Made by a program: the position numbers and the translations under genes
Origin: Mycolicibacterium wolinskyi
GTDB lineage: Bacteria > Actinomycetota > Actinomycetes > Mycobacteriales > Mycobacteriaceae
NCBI RefSeq assembly: GCF_002101965.1
Contig: NZ_LQQA01000030.1
Coordinates: forward strand, 712,691 to 776,690
Direction: 5' to 3'
DNA length: 64,000 nucleotides
Part shown: positions 7,048 to 16,484 of the stretch, piece by piece
How positions within the stretch are numbered: the first letter of the stretch is position 1
Layout: each line of letters opens with the position of its first letter
Notes under the pieces: generated by a model
Told to the model about the DNA's origin: nothing
Seen by the model: only the letters and a program-made list of their open reading frames with translations
The model's database searches: none

Positions 7048-8352
7048 TCAATCCCCAGGCGAATCCGCCAGCATGTTCACCCACATCAGCGGAAAGTCGG
7101 GCAGCGTCTTGGCCGTCGTCTCGATGTTCTCCACCTCGACACCGGGCACCCGCAGGCCGATGATCGCGCCGGCCGTGGCCATCCGGTGATCGGCGTAGGA
7201 CCGCCACGTCCCGCCGTGCAGTGGCCGTGCGGTGATGAGCAGGCCGTCCTCGGTCTCGGCGCAGTCCCCGCCGAGGCCGTTGATCTCGGCGGTGAGTGCG
7301 GCGAGGCGATCGGTCTCGTGCCCGCGCAGGTGGGCGATCCCGCGCAACCGTGACGTGGCGCCCTCCCGGGCCAGGGCCGCCAGCGCCGCCACGGTAGGTG
7401 CGAGTTCGCCGACGTCGTGCAAGTCGGCGTCAAAGCCGTCGTACTCCTCGGCGCCCGTGACCTCGAGGTGTGAATCCATCTGTCGGACAGACGCATTCAC
7501 CTTCGTCAGCAGATCGAGGATGGTGTCGGCGGGCTGGATGCTGACCGTGGGCCAACCGGCGATCCGCACGGTCCCCCCGGTGACGAGTGCCGCGGCCAGG
7601 AACGGGGTGGCGTTGGACAGATCCGGTTCGATGTTCCAGGCCCGCGCGGCGATCGGGCCCGGATGGACGTGCCAGCGGTTGGCCACCGAGTCGTCGACGT
7701 CCACTCCGGCATCGCGCAGCATCGCCACCGTCATGGCCACGTGCGGGGCCGACGGCACCGACTCGCCGGTGTGCACGATCGTCAGTCCGTCGGTGAACGA
7801 CGCACCCGACAGCAGCAGACCGGAGACGAACTGCGAGGACCCCGACGCGTCGATCTCGACCGTCCCACCGCTGACCGCGCCACTGCCGCGCACGACGAAC
7901 GGCAGGCCGTCACCGTCCACGTCGACGCCGAGGTTGCGCAGCCCGTCCAGAAGCGGCGCGATCGGACGCGCCCTCGCCTGCTCGTCACCGTCGAACGTGA
8001 CCGACGCCGTGCTCAGCGCGGCGACCGATGGCACGAACCGCAGTACCGTGCCGGCCAGACCACAGTCGACGCGGGCGTCCGGGGCGGGGGCGATGGCGCC
8101 GCCGACGGTCAGTTCACTGCCGTCGCCGGTCACGGTCACACCCAGCGCGCGGACGGCTTCGATCATGAGGTCGGTGTCCCGGCTGCGCAGTGCCCCGCTG
8201 ATCGTCGAGGTGCCCTGCGGGGTGGCCAGCGCGGCGAGGATCAGCGCACGGTTGGTCAGTGACTTCGATCCGGGCACCGTCACCGTCGCATCGACAGGCG
8301 TGGTGGTCGACGGGGCAGCCCAGGCTGCTTTCTGCTCGTCGTGTCCGCTCAC
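7048..8352 (-). CDS. aroA: 3-phosphoshikimate 1-carboxyvinyltransferase (EPSP synthase)
   Basis: A 434-residue enzyme of the shikimate pathway that transfers enolpyruvyl from PEP to shikimate-3-phosphate. Signature stretches are visible: PGSKSLTNRALILAALA near residue 26, GLAGTVLRFVP near 98, and the C-terminal motif with R-HETDRLAAL and DHRMATAGAIIGL. The GTG start at 8352 is 45 bases from the divergent SRAP gene, so both promoters overlap. It is co-transcribed with rsgA. This biosynthetic gene is unrelated in regulation to the catabolic shikimate genes at 42-47 kb. Confidence 0.95.
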   Translation of the reverse strand: MSGHDEQKAAWAAPSTTTPVDATVTVPGSKSLTNRALILAALATPQGTSTISGALRSRDTDLMIEAVRALGVTVTGDGSELTVGGAIAPAPDARVDCGLAGTVLRFVPSVAALSTASVTFDGDEQARARPIAPLLDGLRNLGVDVDGDGLPFVVRGSGAVSGGTVEIDASGSSQFVSGLLLSGASFTDGLTIVHTGESVPSAPHVAMTVAMLRDAGVDVDDSVANRWHVHPGPIAARAWNIEPDLSNATPFLAAALVTGGTVRIAGWPTVSIQPADTILDLLTKVNASVRQMDSHLEVTGAEEYDGFDADLHDVGELAPTVAALAALAREGATSRLRGIAHLRGHETDRLAALTAEINGLGGDCAETEDGLLITARPLHGGTWRSYADHRMATAGAIIGLRVPGVEVENIETTAKTLPDFPLMWVNMLADSPGD

Positions 8353-8397
8353 GGCCTATATCCTGCCTTGTCGCCCGATTCTGCAACCATGGGCTCT

Positions 8398-9147
8398 ATG
8401 TGTGGACGTTTCGCGGTCACCACCGACCCGGCGCTGCTGGCGCAGAAGATCCAGGCCATCGACGAGACCACCTCGGCCTCCGGTGACAAAGACGTCGCGG
8501 GCGCCAATTACAACGTCGCTCCGACCACGACCATCAGCAGCGTGGTCAAACGCCACACCGAGCCCGATGACGAGTCCACCCGGCGGGTGCGGTCGATGCG
8601 TTGGGGTCTGATCCCACCGTGGGTCAAGACGGCAGAGGACGGCACGCCGGACAACAAGGGCCCGCTGCTGATCAACGCACGGGCCGACAAGGTGACCAGC
8701 TCGCCGGCGTTCCGCAACTCCGCCAAGAACAAGCGCTGCCTCGTGCCGATGGACGGCTGGTACGAGTGGAAGGGCCAGAAAGGCGAGAAGACGCCCTTCT
8801 ACATGTACGGCGCGAACGGTGAGCCCCTATTCATGGCGGGGCTGTGGACGACGTGGCGACCGGCCGGCGCGCCAAAAGATGCACCGCCGCTGCTGAGTTG
8901 CACGATCATCACGACCGACGCGGCCGGGCCCCTCGCCGACATCCACGACCGCATGCCGTTGACCATCAGCGCCCCGGACTGGGATCGCTGGCTCGATCCC
9001 GATTCCCCGATCGACGAGGGGCTGCTGCGAGGGCATGGCGACCTCGATCGGATCGCGATCCGTGAGGTGTCCCGGTTGGTCAACAGTGTGCGGAACAACG
9101 GCCCGGAGCTGATCGAGCCGGCTGAGCCGGAAGCATCCCTGTTTTGA
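8398..9147 (+). CDS. SRAP domain protein (HMCES/YedK type), abasic-site DNA crosslinker
   Basis: A 249-residue protein equivalent to Rv3226c. It starts at the ATG encoding MCGRF, because the mature N-terminal residue must be the catalytic Cys2, which forms a thiazolidine with abasic sites in single-stranded DNA; an in-frame upstream start would hide it. The active-site set is present: Cys2, Asn in NYNVAPTT, Glu in GWYEWKG, and His in HDRMP. The role is protection of abasic sites at stalled forks. It overlaps the next gene by 4 bases (TTG start inside its stop), implying translational coupling with a methyltransferase. Confidence 0.93.
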   Translation: MCGRFAVTTDPALLAQKIQAIDETTSASGDKDVAGANYNVAPTTTISSVVKRHTEPDDESTRRVRSMRWGLIPPWVKTAEDGTPDNKGPLLINARADKVTSSPAFRNSAKNKRCLVPMDGWYEWKGQKGEKTPFYMYGANGEPLFMAGLWTTWRPAGAPKDAPPLLSCTIITTDAAGPLADIHDRMPLTISAPDWDRWLDPDSPIDEGLLRGHGDLDRIAIREVSRLVNSVRNNGPELIEPAEPEASLF

Positions 9148-10637
9148 TCATCGAGCCTGGCGTCGTCGACGCGATCGGCACGGATCTGCGCGCAGCGCAG
9201 TACACGGTCGACGGGGTGGCCGACCTGCTGGGGGCGGACGTGAACGCGGCGCTCGGCCGCGGAGTGTGGTGGCCGGCCCTGCGCGCCACGAACGCCGCAC
9301 CCGTTGATCGGCAGCGGTTGGCCGTCCTCGTGCGGCTGTTTCTGCTGGGCAGCGACGAGTTCCGGGAACAGGTCGAGACGGCGCTGCCGTCCGTGTCCGT
9401 GGAGGCCCTGGCCGCCAACGGTGTGGTCGAGGTGTCCGACGGTGCGGTGCGCGCGGCTCTCGATATCCGCCCGCACAGCGACGGAGCCCACGATCTGATC
9501 GTCGTGTCGGACCAGGATGCGGCGCTACGCAGTGGCCCACTCCGGCACGACCACGTGCTCGGCATCGGTGGGGCGTCGATTTCTTTGGCCCGTGCCGTGA
9601 TTCGCACACCCGTGAATCGCGCACTGGATCTGGGCACCGGCTGCGGCATCCAGGCGCTGCACCTCGACGCGCACTGCGCCGAAGTCGTGGCGACCGATAC
9701 CAATGAGCGCGCGCTGGCGCTCGCCGCTGCGACGGCGCGTCTCAACGGCATGTCGTGGGATCTGCGCCACGGCAGCTTGTTCGAGCCCGTCGCGGGGGAG
9801 CGCTTCGACCTGATCGTGTCCAACCCGCCGTTCGTGGTGGGGTCCGGTGCACGGGACTACATCTACCGGGATTCCGGGATCGCCGGAGACCTGTTGTGCC
9901 AGAGCCTGATCGAACAAGTCGGCGACCATCTGCTGCCGGGCGGCACAGCGCACATCATGGCCAACTGGATCGTCTGCTCGGAAAGCTCCGACTGGCGGGA
10001 TCGCGTGCGCGGCTGGCTGGCCGGCACCGGCCTGCACGCCTGGGTCGTGCAGCGTGAGCTCGCCGACCCCATCAGCTACGTCTCGCTGTGGCTGGCCGAT
10101 GCCGGTGAGACACCCGAACAGATGGCCGACCGCGGCGGGCAGTGGCTGGACTGGTTCGCCGAACAAGACATCGCCGGTATCGGGATGGGTCTGATCTCGC
10201 TGCGGGCACCGCGTCATGGTGAACGCCCCGAGCAGATTCTCGAAGAGATCACGGCCGCCGACGAGTTGGTCACCGGATCGGAAGTCGACGCGTTCTTCGC
10301 TCGCCGCGCGTACCTGCGCGACACCTCCGATGACCAGCTGCTGGCCGCCCGGCTCTCGACGGCACCGGTGTTCCTGGAAGAGCAATCCCTGCCCGGCCCG
10401 GACGGGTGGCAGCAAGTCGGGGCAGCGGTCCGCCGCCCGGGCGGTCCGGCCGCGGTCATCGGTGTCGACGAAGTGTTGCGGGCTCTACTCGCCGGATGCC
10501 GCGGCGAAGTCCCGCTCGGCACGCTCATCGAACTGCTCGCGACACATCATGGCGTCGACACCGATGCGCTCGCCGAGGCCGCGCTGCCGGAGGTCCGCGA
10601 GGCCATCGGCCGCGGGATCCTCTATCAGGCGCGGTAA
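9144..10637 (+). CDS. DUF7059/class I methyltransferase with NPPF motif
   Basis: A 497-residue protein with a TTG start overlapping the SRAP stop. Residues 1-130 are a helical N-terminal domain of the DUF7059 kind. About 140-330 is a SAM-binding fold with LDLGTGCGIQALHLDAH and the catalytic-type SNPPFVVGSG, which resembles PrmC/RlmG-like enzymes that methylate glutamine or exocyclic amines. The C-terminal 170 residues are unassigned. The NPPF tetrad and coupling to a DNA-damage protein leave open a protein, rRNA or DNA substrate; I cannot decide. It converges on the HNH fusion gene with a 24-base gap. Confidence 0.8.
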   Translation: MIIEPGVVDAIGTDLRAAQYTVDGVADLLGADVNAALGRGVWWPALRATNAAPVDRQRLAVLVRLFLLGSDEFREQVETALPSVSVEALAANGVVEVSDGAVRAALDIRPHSDGAHDLIVVSDQDAALRSGPLRHDHVLGIGGASISLARAVIRTPVNRALDLGTGCGIQALHLDAHCAEVVATDTNERALALAAATARLNGMSWDLRHGSLFEPVAGERFDLIVSNPPFVVGSGARDYIYRDSGIAGDLLCQSLIEQVGDHLLPGGTAHIMANWIVCSESSDWRDRVRGWLAGTGLHAWVVQRELADPISYVSLWLADAGETPEQMADRGGQWLDWFAEQDIAGIGMGLISLRAPRHGERPEQILEEITAADELVTGSEVDAFFARRAYLRDTSDDQLLAARLSTAPVFLEEQSLPGPDGWQQVGAAVRRPGGPAAVIGVDEVLRALLAGCRGEVPLGTLIELLATHHGVDTDALAEAALPEVREAIGRGILYQAR

Positions 10638-10661
10638 TTGAGCCTTCAGGACGCGGCTAGC

Positions 10662-12857
10662 TCACCGGCGGCGTGCGGTCGCAACCAGGTAGGGACTGGT
10701 GAACGACACCTGCCCCGCGTCGTCAGCGCATTCGGTCAGCGCGGTCTCGAATGCCGTCAGCAGCTGACCACGCTGCGGCTCGTCGAGCCGCCCCAGCAGA
10801 TCGACGTGCATGGGCGACTCCCGGCCGATGAAATGCATCGCGCTCGACACCGATCCGAATTGCCAAGTGTGCAACCGCTTTTCGATCGCGAGGTCGTCGA
10901 AGTCGGCGGCCAGCCGTGTCGCCACGATGTCCGGATCGCCCCAGTCGTCGGGGGAGTGGCCGGATGCCGGCGGCTGCCCGAGCGTCTGGACGATCGGGTT
11001 GTAGAACGGGCTGCCCGCCCCGTCGCGGATCCATGAGGAGAACCCGAACACGCCGCCGGGCCGCAACAGCCGCGCGACCTCGGCCACCAGACTGTTCGGT
11101 TCGACGAAGATGATGCCCATGTTCGACGTCACCGCGTCGAAGCCGGAATCGGGCAGTCCGGTATTGGCGGCGTCGGCCACCACCCAGTTGACTTCGGCGC
11201 CGCCCGGCCGGTTGGAGGCGATCTCGATCAACTCGGGCGTGAGGTCGACGCCCGTCACGCCGGCACCGGCGGCCGCGGCTGCCAACGCGGCGCTGCCGGT
11301 ACCGCACGCAAGGTCGAGCACCGTGGCGCCGCGGATCGGACGACGGCTGTCGACGGCGGCGACGACTTCACCCGCGATGGCTGCGATACGTTCGGCGACG
11401 GCTTCATAACGCCCGCCGGCCCAGTTGGTGGGTTTGGCTTCAGTCACAGATCGAGTATGCCTATCGGCTTTCGCACCACCGTCGCCCTCGCCGGGCGGGG
11501 CGGGGTCGTGCAGGAGTTCGTCGGGGTGGTGGACGTGGTTGGTCTGGAGTGCAGTCGTGCCGTCGGTCCAGCCGAGGCGACCGTTGGGCATGACTTCGGT
11601 GATGAGTTCGCCGCGGGTGACGCGGGCATGGTCGGGCCCGCATGCGAAGAACAGTTTGTCGGCATCGGTGGCGCCGTCGGGATCCCAATCCGGACTGTGG
11701 TGGACCTCGGAGTGATAGTCGGGTTCTGAGCAGTTCGGCCGCGTGCATCCGCCGTCGCGGGCATAGCAGATGATGCGTTGGTCGGCGGTGGCGATGCGGG
11801 CCTGGCGGGCGAGGTAGAGGGGACGCTCGGAGTGGTCGTCGAAGATCACCAGATAGTGGATGGCATCAGCGGCCATGCGGATCAGATCCCGCATCGGCAG
11901 TGCGGTATCGCCGCCGGTGCGGGCGGGAGTCGGCATCGGAATGCCGGGGTCATGGACGGCATGCGCGGCCTGATTGAGTTCGGCCAGTGTGGTGCGGGCG
12001 ATTACGGTGACCGGATGGCCGCGGTGTGAGCCCATGCCGCCGGACGCGATGCCCAGTTTGAGGCCGAGCTTGATGCCGTCGTGGCAGCGCTGATCGGGGG
12101 TGCGGTCGTCCTCGACCTTGGCAAGCGTGCCGTCGGGCAGATGGCGGCCGGGGCGAACCGCGGCGGTGGACGCTTCCACAAAGCTGCGGGCTTCGGGGTC
12201 GATCCAGCCGTCCAGTCGCGACATGCCGTCGGGGCCTTGCGGGCCGAGGTGCAGGCCGCGGCGGCGCGCCCGGTCTTCTTCGTTGTAATGGCCGTCAGGG
12301 TTGAAGATCTCATCGATGCGCCGCCCCGCGGTTTTGACGATCTCGGCGTCGTTCTTTCGGGCTTCGCGCACGAGGCTGCGTTCGACTTCGGCGCGGTCGT
12401 CATCGGACACTCCGGACGGCAGAGTGTCGACGGCCCGGCAGATGGCGCGTAGATGATCTTCACCGATGGCGCCCTCCTCCAATGCTGCTGCCACCAGTGG
12501 GAGTTCGGGCGGCGCCGGCGGGCCCGTCAGCCGGCGGCGCGGACGAAGCCGGGCGGCAGCCTTCATGCGGCGCTTGATCTCTTTCGGCGGAATGCGCAGA
12601 CGTGCCCACAGGCTGTCGGCAACCGCCGGTTCCATCCCGGCTTCGTCCGGCGGATCGGCGATCTCGCCGAAGATCCGGTACATCAGGCCTCGGTTCGTGC
12701 GCTCTTGAGTCTCCAGTCGCTCGGCCATCTCGACGCGAAACTCATTGCCCACCCCATCCGAGGACAGGCTTGCCATCTCGGCGTAGGCGGCGTCCACTTG
12801 GTCGGCCAGGGCACGAAGGTGCTCGCGTGCTGCCTCTGCGGTGGTGAACTGAGCCAT
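10662..12857 (-). CDS. DUF222/13E12-type HNH endonuclease fused to a class I methyltransferase
   Basis: One uninterrupted 731-residue frame. Residues 1-360 are the DUF222 helical domain of the mycobacterial 13E12 repeat family. Residues 363-411 form the HNH nuclease (C371, C376, HH at 386-387, C406, H410). Residues 471-731 form a UbiE-like methyltransferase with LDLACGTGSAALAAA and a GGV-GFSSW motif. The junction is a short Gly/Asp/Lys linker. An in-frame GTG at 11447 (VTEAKPTNWAGGRY) could start the methyltransferase alone, so either a true fusion or two overlapping products is possible. The HNH family is multi-copy and apparently mobile in mycobacteria. The methyltransferase lacks DNA-methylase DPPY/NPPY motifs. 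Confidence 0.8.
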   Translation of the reverse strand: MAQFTTAEAAREHLRALADQVDAAYAEMASLSSDGVGNEFRVEMAERLETQERTNRGLMYRIFGEIADPPDEAGMEPAVADSLWARLRIPPKEIKRRMKAAARLRPRRRLTGPPAPPELPLVAAALEEGAIGEDHLRAICRAVDTLPSGVSDDDRAEVERSLVREARKNDAEIVKTAGRRIDEIFNPDGHYNEEDRARRRGLHLGPQGPDGMSRLDGWIDPEARSFVEASTAAVRPGRHLPDGTLAKVEDDRTPDQRCHDGIKLGLKLGIASGGMGSHRGHPVTVIARTTLAELNQAAHAVHDPGIPMPTPARTGGDTALPMRDLIRMAADAIHYLVIFDDHSERPLYLARQARIATADQRIICYARDGGCTRPNCSEPDYHSEVHHSPDWDPDGATDADKLFFACGPDHARVTRGELITEVMPNGRLGWTDGTTALQTNHVHHPDELLHDPAPPGEGDGGAKADRHTRSVTEAKPTNWAGGRYEAVAERIAAIAGEVVAAVDSRRPIRGATVLDLACGTGSAALAAAAAGAGVTGVDLTPELIEIASNRPGGAEVNWVVADAANTGLPDSGFDAVTSNMGIIFVEPNSLVAEVARLLRPGGVFGFSSWIRDGAGSPFYNPIVQTLGQPPASGHSPDDWGDPDIVATRLAADFDDLAIEKRLHTWQFGSVSSAMHFIGRESPMHVDLLGRLDEPQRGQLLTAFETALTECADDAGQVSFTSPYLVATARRR

Positions 12858-13019
12858 GACCCGAACGTATCGAACACACGTGCGAAACGCTGTGCGTCTT
12901 CGACCTGCCAGGCCGAATCTGTGGACGAAAACGAAACTGGGGATAAAAGCGGGCTTCTGGCGGTCCGTGCGCGGAAGGTGTCAGTGGCACATGGTAGGCG
13001 GCGGACCGACCCGCGCGTT

Positions 13020-14342
13020 CTACGGCAACCGGCCGGCGAAACCGGGCTCGACGTCGGGTTGGACGAAGCGGAAATGGGAGTTGGACTTCTGGAGGAATCG
13101 GCGTTCGAATTGCCCTTCGATCCGCTTGCCGTCGAGCATGCCGGTGAGCATGAGCCGATCCGGCGCGTCCTGGCGGTAGTAGAGGACGATCGGCTCGGTT
13201 CGCTCGGGATGCTTGAGTTCGATGCGGTCGTCGTGGATTTCGTAATCGTAGGACGTGACGTAGCCGGCGGCGTTCTGGGTGACGATGCTCCTGTAATCGC
13301 TGGCCCGGTACGTGATCGCGACGTTGATCCAGGGCTCCGGTGCGGTGTCCTGCAGTGTCGCCTGCCGCCCGTCGATGGTGAATGACGTTGTCCGCCAGAC
13401 CCCGTCGATCTCCGACTCCCGCTCGTGCATGTAGTGGAGCGCCACGATGCTGAAGGTCGTGGTGAGCGCGATGAATGCGCCCGCGAGCACCCACTTCGTC
13501 ACCGTGCCGGTGCGGCGCACCCACCGTGTGCCCGAGCCGAGCGGTGCCCACAGCGTCACGGGTTCAACCGGTCCACGCTGCAACAGCATCGCCGCCAGGC
13601 TGCGCCAGTACGGTGCGGTGATGCCGATGGCGATGAGCAGAAGCTGTCCGGAAATCTGCTTGACCGGCACGTCGTAGAACAGGTTCAGCAGGAAAACCTG
13701 GCCCATCGCGACGATGGCGAGCAACGCACCCATCAACCATGTGCGACGCCACAGGAGCAATACTCCGGACACGAATTCGACCAGACCCGCCGCAATGGAG
13801 TATGGAGCGGAGGCGCCCATGAACCCCCACAGGGTGTTCATCAGGCTGACGTCGCCGACGAGCTGAATCTGGTAGGCGGGCAACACCATGTAGCCCATCT
13901 GGGCCGGGATGACTTTGGCCAGCCCGTACAGCAACATGGACACCGCGAGCGCGAATCGCGCGACGACCAGCAACAGCGCCGCAAGGCTGCGGTAGTTCGG
14001 CCGTTGCCTGTCGAGCGCGGTCCAGACGGCGGTGATCGCAAGGGCCACAAGGATCCAGCCCAGGTGGAAGTACCAGGTGGCAAGCGAATCACCGGAGCCC
14101 GAGAGGGTCAGGGTCGCGCCCGAACCGCCGGCGACGCGCTCGCCCAGGTGTGCGAGCGCGTCCAACAGCGGCTTCCACAACACGCCGAGGCCGAGATTGC
14201 CGTAGACGGAGAGAACGACGATGCCTCCGCCGATCGTGAACAACAGTCGAAAGGCGAGCTTCTGCAATGGCGTCCAGGCCGGGACGGGCGGCGTGGATTC
14301 TTCGGCTATCTGGTTGTCTGAGAGACCGGCTGCGCTGCTCAC
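13020..14342 (-). CDS. DoxX-like multi-pass membrane protein
   Basis: A 440-residue integral membrane protein with a GTG start. After a cytosolic N terminus there are about seven to eight hydrophobic segments between residues 28 and 300. They include the DoxX-like stretch FALAVSMLLYGLAKVIPAQM and GLVEFVSGVLLLWRRTWLMG. A soluble C-terminal domain of about 135 residues follows (from HYMHERESEIDG), rich in beta-strand-like sequence. DoxX relatives participate in redox complexes with thiol enzymes, but this larger architecture has no assigned function. It is separated from the HNH gene by 162 bases in which I see nothing but a probable promoter. Confidence 0.72.
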   Translation of the reverse strand: MSSAAGLSDNQIAEESTPPVPAWTPLQKLAFRLLFTIGGGIVVLSVYGNLGLGVLWKPLLDALAHLGERVAGGSGATLTLSGSGDSLATWYFHLGWILVALAITAVWTALDRQRPNYRSLAALLLVVARFALAVSMLLYGLAKVIPAQMGYMVLPAYQIQLVGDVSLMNTLWGFMGASAPYSIAAGLVEFVSGVLLLWRRTWLMGALLAIVAMGQVFLLNLFYDVPVKQISGQLLLIAIGITAPYWRSLAAMLLQRGPVEPVTLWAPLGSGTRWVRRTGTVTKWVLAGAFIALTTTFSIVALHYMHERESEIDGVWRTTSFTIDGRQATLQDTAPEPWINVAITYRASDYRSIVTQNAAGYVTSYDYEIHDDRIELKHPERTEPIVLYYRQDAPDRLMLTGMLDGKRIEGQFERRFLQKSNSHFRFVQPDVEPGFAGRLP

Positions 14343-14424
14343 GCCAGAACGCTATCTGAGCGCGACGGGTACGTCGCGGGGGTTATCCTCCAAAATCGTC
14401 TGGTGCTAGGCGATTTGGCTGCGC

Positions 14425-15483
14425 TCAGAACTGCTTGACGAGACTCACCGAACGGTCCACCGTGGTGAAACCCAGCTTCTCGTACAACGCCAAAGCGCCT
14501 GTGGGACTTTCGAAGTCGACATCGAGGACCGCACGGTCGAGCCCATCAGCCCGGTAGGCACGCATGGTGTGGGTGAGGAGCGCCTGGGCGAGTTTGCGGC
14601 CGCGCCATTCGCGCGCGACACCCACCGAGTTGATGTATCCGAATGAGTGGCCGACGAGCGCCCATTCTTCCTTGTTGACCTCGCTGAGCACGTAGGCGAC
14701 CACCTGGTCGTTGCCGTCGGCATCGGTGGCGACCGCCAGGAAGGACAGGTCGGGCCGCGTGGTGCTGAGCCGGTCGCCGATCTGCCAGTCCTCTTCGGTG
14801 ATGGGCTGGCTGCCCCAGTGGTCGCGGAACGCGTCGTTGTGCGCGTGGCGGGTCGGCTCCGACCACTCGGGACCGTAGTTGACGATACGCACCGAGTTAT
14901 CCGGGGCGACATCGGGAATCGGCTCGGCGAGGTTGCGTTCCAACTCGTGCCACCATCTGACCGACTCGTAGCCGTTGCGGTGCAGCAAGCGCACTTTCGC
15001 CGTGGCGATCTCGTTCGCCCCCGACCCCAACCATCCGGGCAGGCACTTGTCCGAGCCGGCGAGGTGCTGCAAGCCACGCTGTTCCTGCCAGCGCAGGAGC
15101 GCGGTTCCGATGCCCTCGCCACGACGGTCGGGGTGGACCGCGCCGTCGAGGGCCACCTGCACGAGTGATTCCTGACTCGAGTTCAGGGTCGAGGTCCCGT
15201 ACGCGACAGCCTGTCCGGACGAGTCGAACGCGATGATGGTGTCGGCTGCGGGATCGAAGTCGGATCGCGTGAATTCCTCGGTGATTTCTTCCTTCGTGAC
15301 CAGATACCGCGGGTGGTCGACCGTGCCCGCGGCGCCCAGGAGCGCCCAGATGGCCACGATGTCGTCCTTCGTCGCCGCGCGCCACGTCAGGTCGTCGCCG
15401 ACGGCCGGAATGTCAACCGTCGCAGGGGCAGTGACTCTGGCGCTGAGGGGCAGATCGGGGGCCGGGGTATGGCCGGATGTCAT
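14425..15483 (-). CDS. Tandem double-GNAT acetyltransferase
   Basis: A 352-residue protein with two GNAT folds: residues about 35-180 (motif A VHPDRRGEGIGTALL) and about 195-350 (motif A VAREWRGRKLAQALL). The start ATG 15483 is preceded by GAAAGGACC, whereas upstream in-frame codons lack such support. The layout is that of mycothiol synthase-like and related double-GNAT proteins, but it is not close enough to MshD to be called that. The acceptor is unknown. It is flanked by same-strand genes with gaps of 80 and 143 bases, so it is probably transcribed alone. Confidence 0.82.
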   Translation of the reverse strand: MTSGHTPAPDLPLSARVTAPATVDIPAVGDDLTWRAATKDDIVAIWALLGAAGTVDHPRYLVTKEEITEEFTRSDFDPAADTIIAFDSSGQAVAYGTSTLNSSQESLVQVALDGAVHPDRRGEGIGTALLRWQEQRGLQHLAGSDKCLPGWLGSGANEIATAKVRLLHRNGYESVRWWHELERNLAEPIPDVAPDNSVRIVNYGPEWSEPTRHAHNDAFRDHWGSQPITEEDWQIGDRLSTTRPDLSFLAVATDADGNDQVVAYVLSEVNKEEWALVGHSFGYINSVGVAREWRGRKLAQALLTHTMRAYRADGLDRAVLDVDFESPTGALALYEKLGFTTVDRSVSLVKQF

Positions 15484-15626
15484 CGTGGTCCTTTCGCCAT
15501 CGTCGTGACATCGCCGACCATACCGACGGCACGCGCAGCGATCGACTGAATTTTCCACGCCCGCCGACCGCTCGCGGAGGGCTGTCCTCAGTTCCTTTGG
15601 CCGCCAAAGCCATTCAGCGGGTGGTG

Positions 15627-16475
15627 CTAGGGCTGCACGTACCCCGGCGGGTTGGGGGTGTCGACCCACAGATCCACACCGAGGTCCGAGCCCGGCACGC
15701 AGTCGTAGACCGACAGATCGGTGACGCCGTTGTCGAGCAGCACGTCCTCACACAGCAGGCTGTGACCCGTGTACTCACGAGCCGGTTTGTTGAAGATCGC
15801 GTATGCGGCGTCGGCGTACACCGCGGGCTTGCGGGCCCGCGCCATCGCCTCGTCGCCGCCGAGCAGGTTCTGCACGGCGGCGGTGGCCACCAGGGTGCGC
15901 GGCCACAACGTGTTCGACGCGATACCCGCCTCACGCATCTCTTCGGCAATGCCCAACGCGCACAACGTCATCCCGAATTTCGCCATCATGTACGCGGTCG
16001 GCTTGAGCCACTCCGATTCCAGCCGGATCGGCGGCGACAGCGTCAGAATGTGCGGATTCTCCCGGCCTTTCATGTGCGGGATACAGGCCTGCGACACGGC
16101 GTACGTACCGCGGATCTGGATACCGTTCATCAGGTCGAACCGCTTGAGCGGCACCTCTTCGATCGAGCCGAGGTTGATCGCCGACGCGTTGTTGACGCAG
16201 ATGTCGATGCCGCCGAAGTGCTCGACGGCCTTGGCCACCGCACCGGCGACCGAATCGCCGTCACGCACGTCACCCACGATCGGCAGGGCCTGCCCGCCGG
16301 CCTCCTCGATCTCCTTGGCGGCGGTGTAGATCGTCCCCTCGAGTTTGGGGTGCGGTTCGGCGGTCTTGGCGACCAGCGCGATATTGGCGCCGTCGGCGGC
16401 CGCCCGCTTGGCGATCTCGAGACCGATACCGCGGCTGGCACCGGAGATGAACATGGTCTTTCCGGACAGTGTCAT
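15627..16475 (-). CDS. Short-chain dehydrogenase/reductase (Rv3224-like, HSDL2 type)
   Basis: A 282-residue NAD(P)-dependent oxidoreductase. The cofactor motif SGASRGIGLEIAKRAA begins at residue 10, NNASAI is present, and the catalytic pair is Tyr-Met-Met-Ala-Lys (YMMAK). It belongs to the group of HSDL2-like SDRs that lack a sterol carrier tail. The substrate is unknown. In M. tuberculosis its counterpart Rv3224 is followed at once by Rv3224A/B, whereas here those genes are separated by about 16 kb of aromatic catabolism genes, so this gene marks the left edge of that insertion or of a deletion in M. tuberculosis. Confidence 0.88.
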   Translation of the reverse strand: MTLSGKTMFISGASRGIGLEIAKRAAADGANIALVAKTAEPHPKLEGTIYTAAKEIEEAGGQALPIVGDVRDGDSVAGAVAKAVEHFGGIDICVNNASAINLGSIEEVPLKRFDLMNGIQIRGTYAVSQACIPHMKGRENPHILTLSPPIRLESEWLKPTAYMMAKFGMTLCALGIAEEMREAGIASNTLWPRTLVATAAVQNLLGGDEAMARARKPAVYADAAYAIFNKPAREYTGHSLLCEDVLLDNGVTDLSVYDCVPGSDLGVDLWVDTPNPPGYVQP

Positions 16476-16484
16476 GAGGTCACC

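Noticed and set aside
10662..12857. A restriction-modification system formed by HNH plus methyltransferase
   Set aside because: The methyltransferase part looks UbiE-like and lacks DPPY/NPPY or PCQ motifs of DNA methylases, and the DUF222 family is not a known restriction enzyme.
12858..13019. A small gene between the HNH fusion and the DoxX-like gene
   Set aside because: Frames here are short or run into neighbours as shadows; no ribosome-binding site or conserved peptide was seen.
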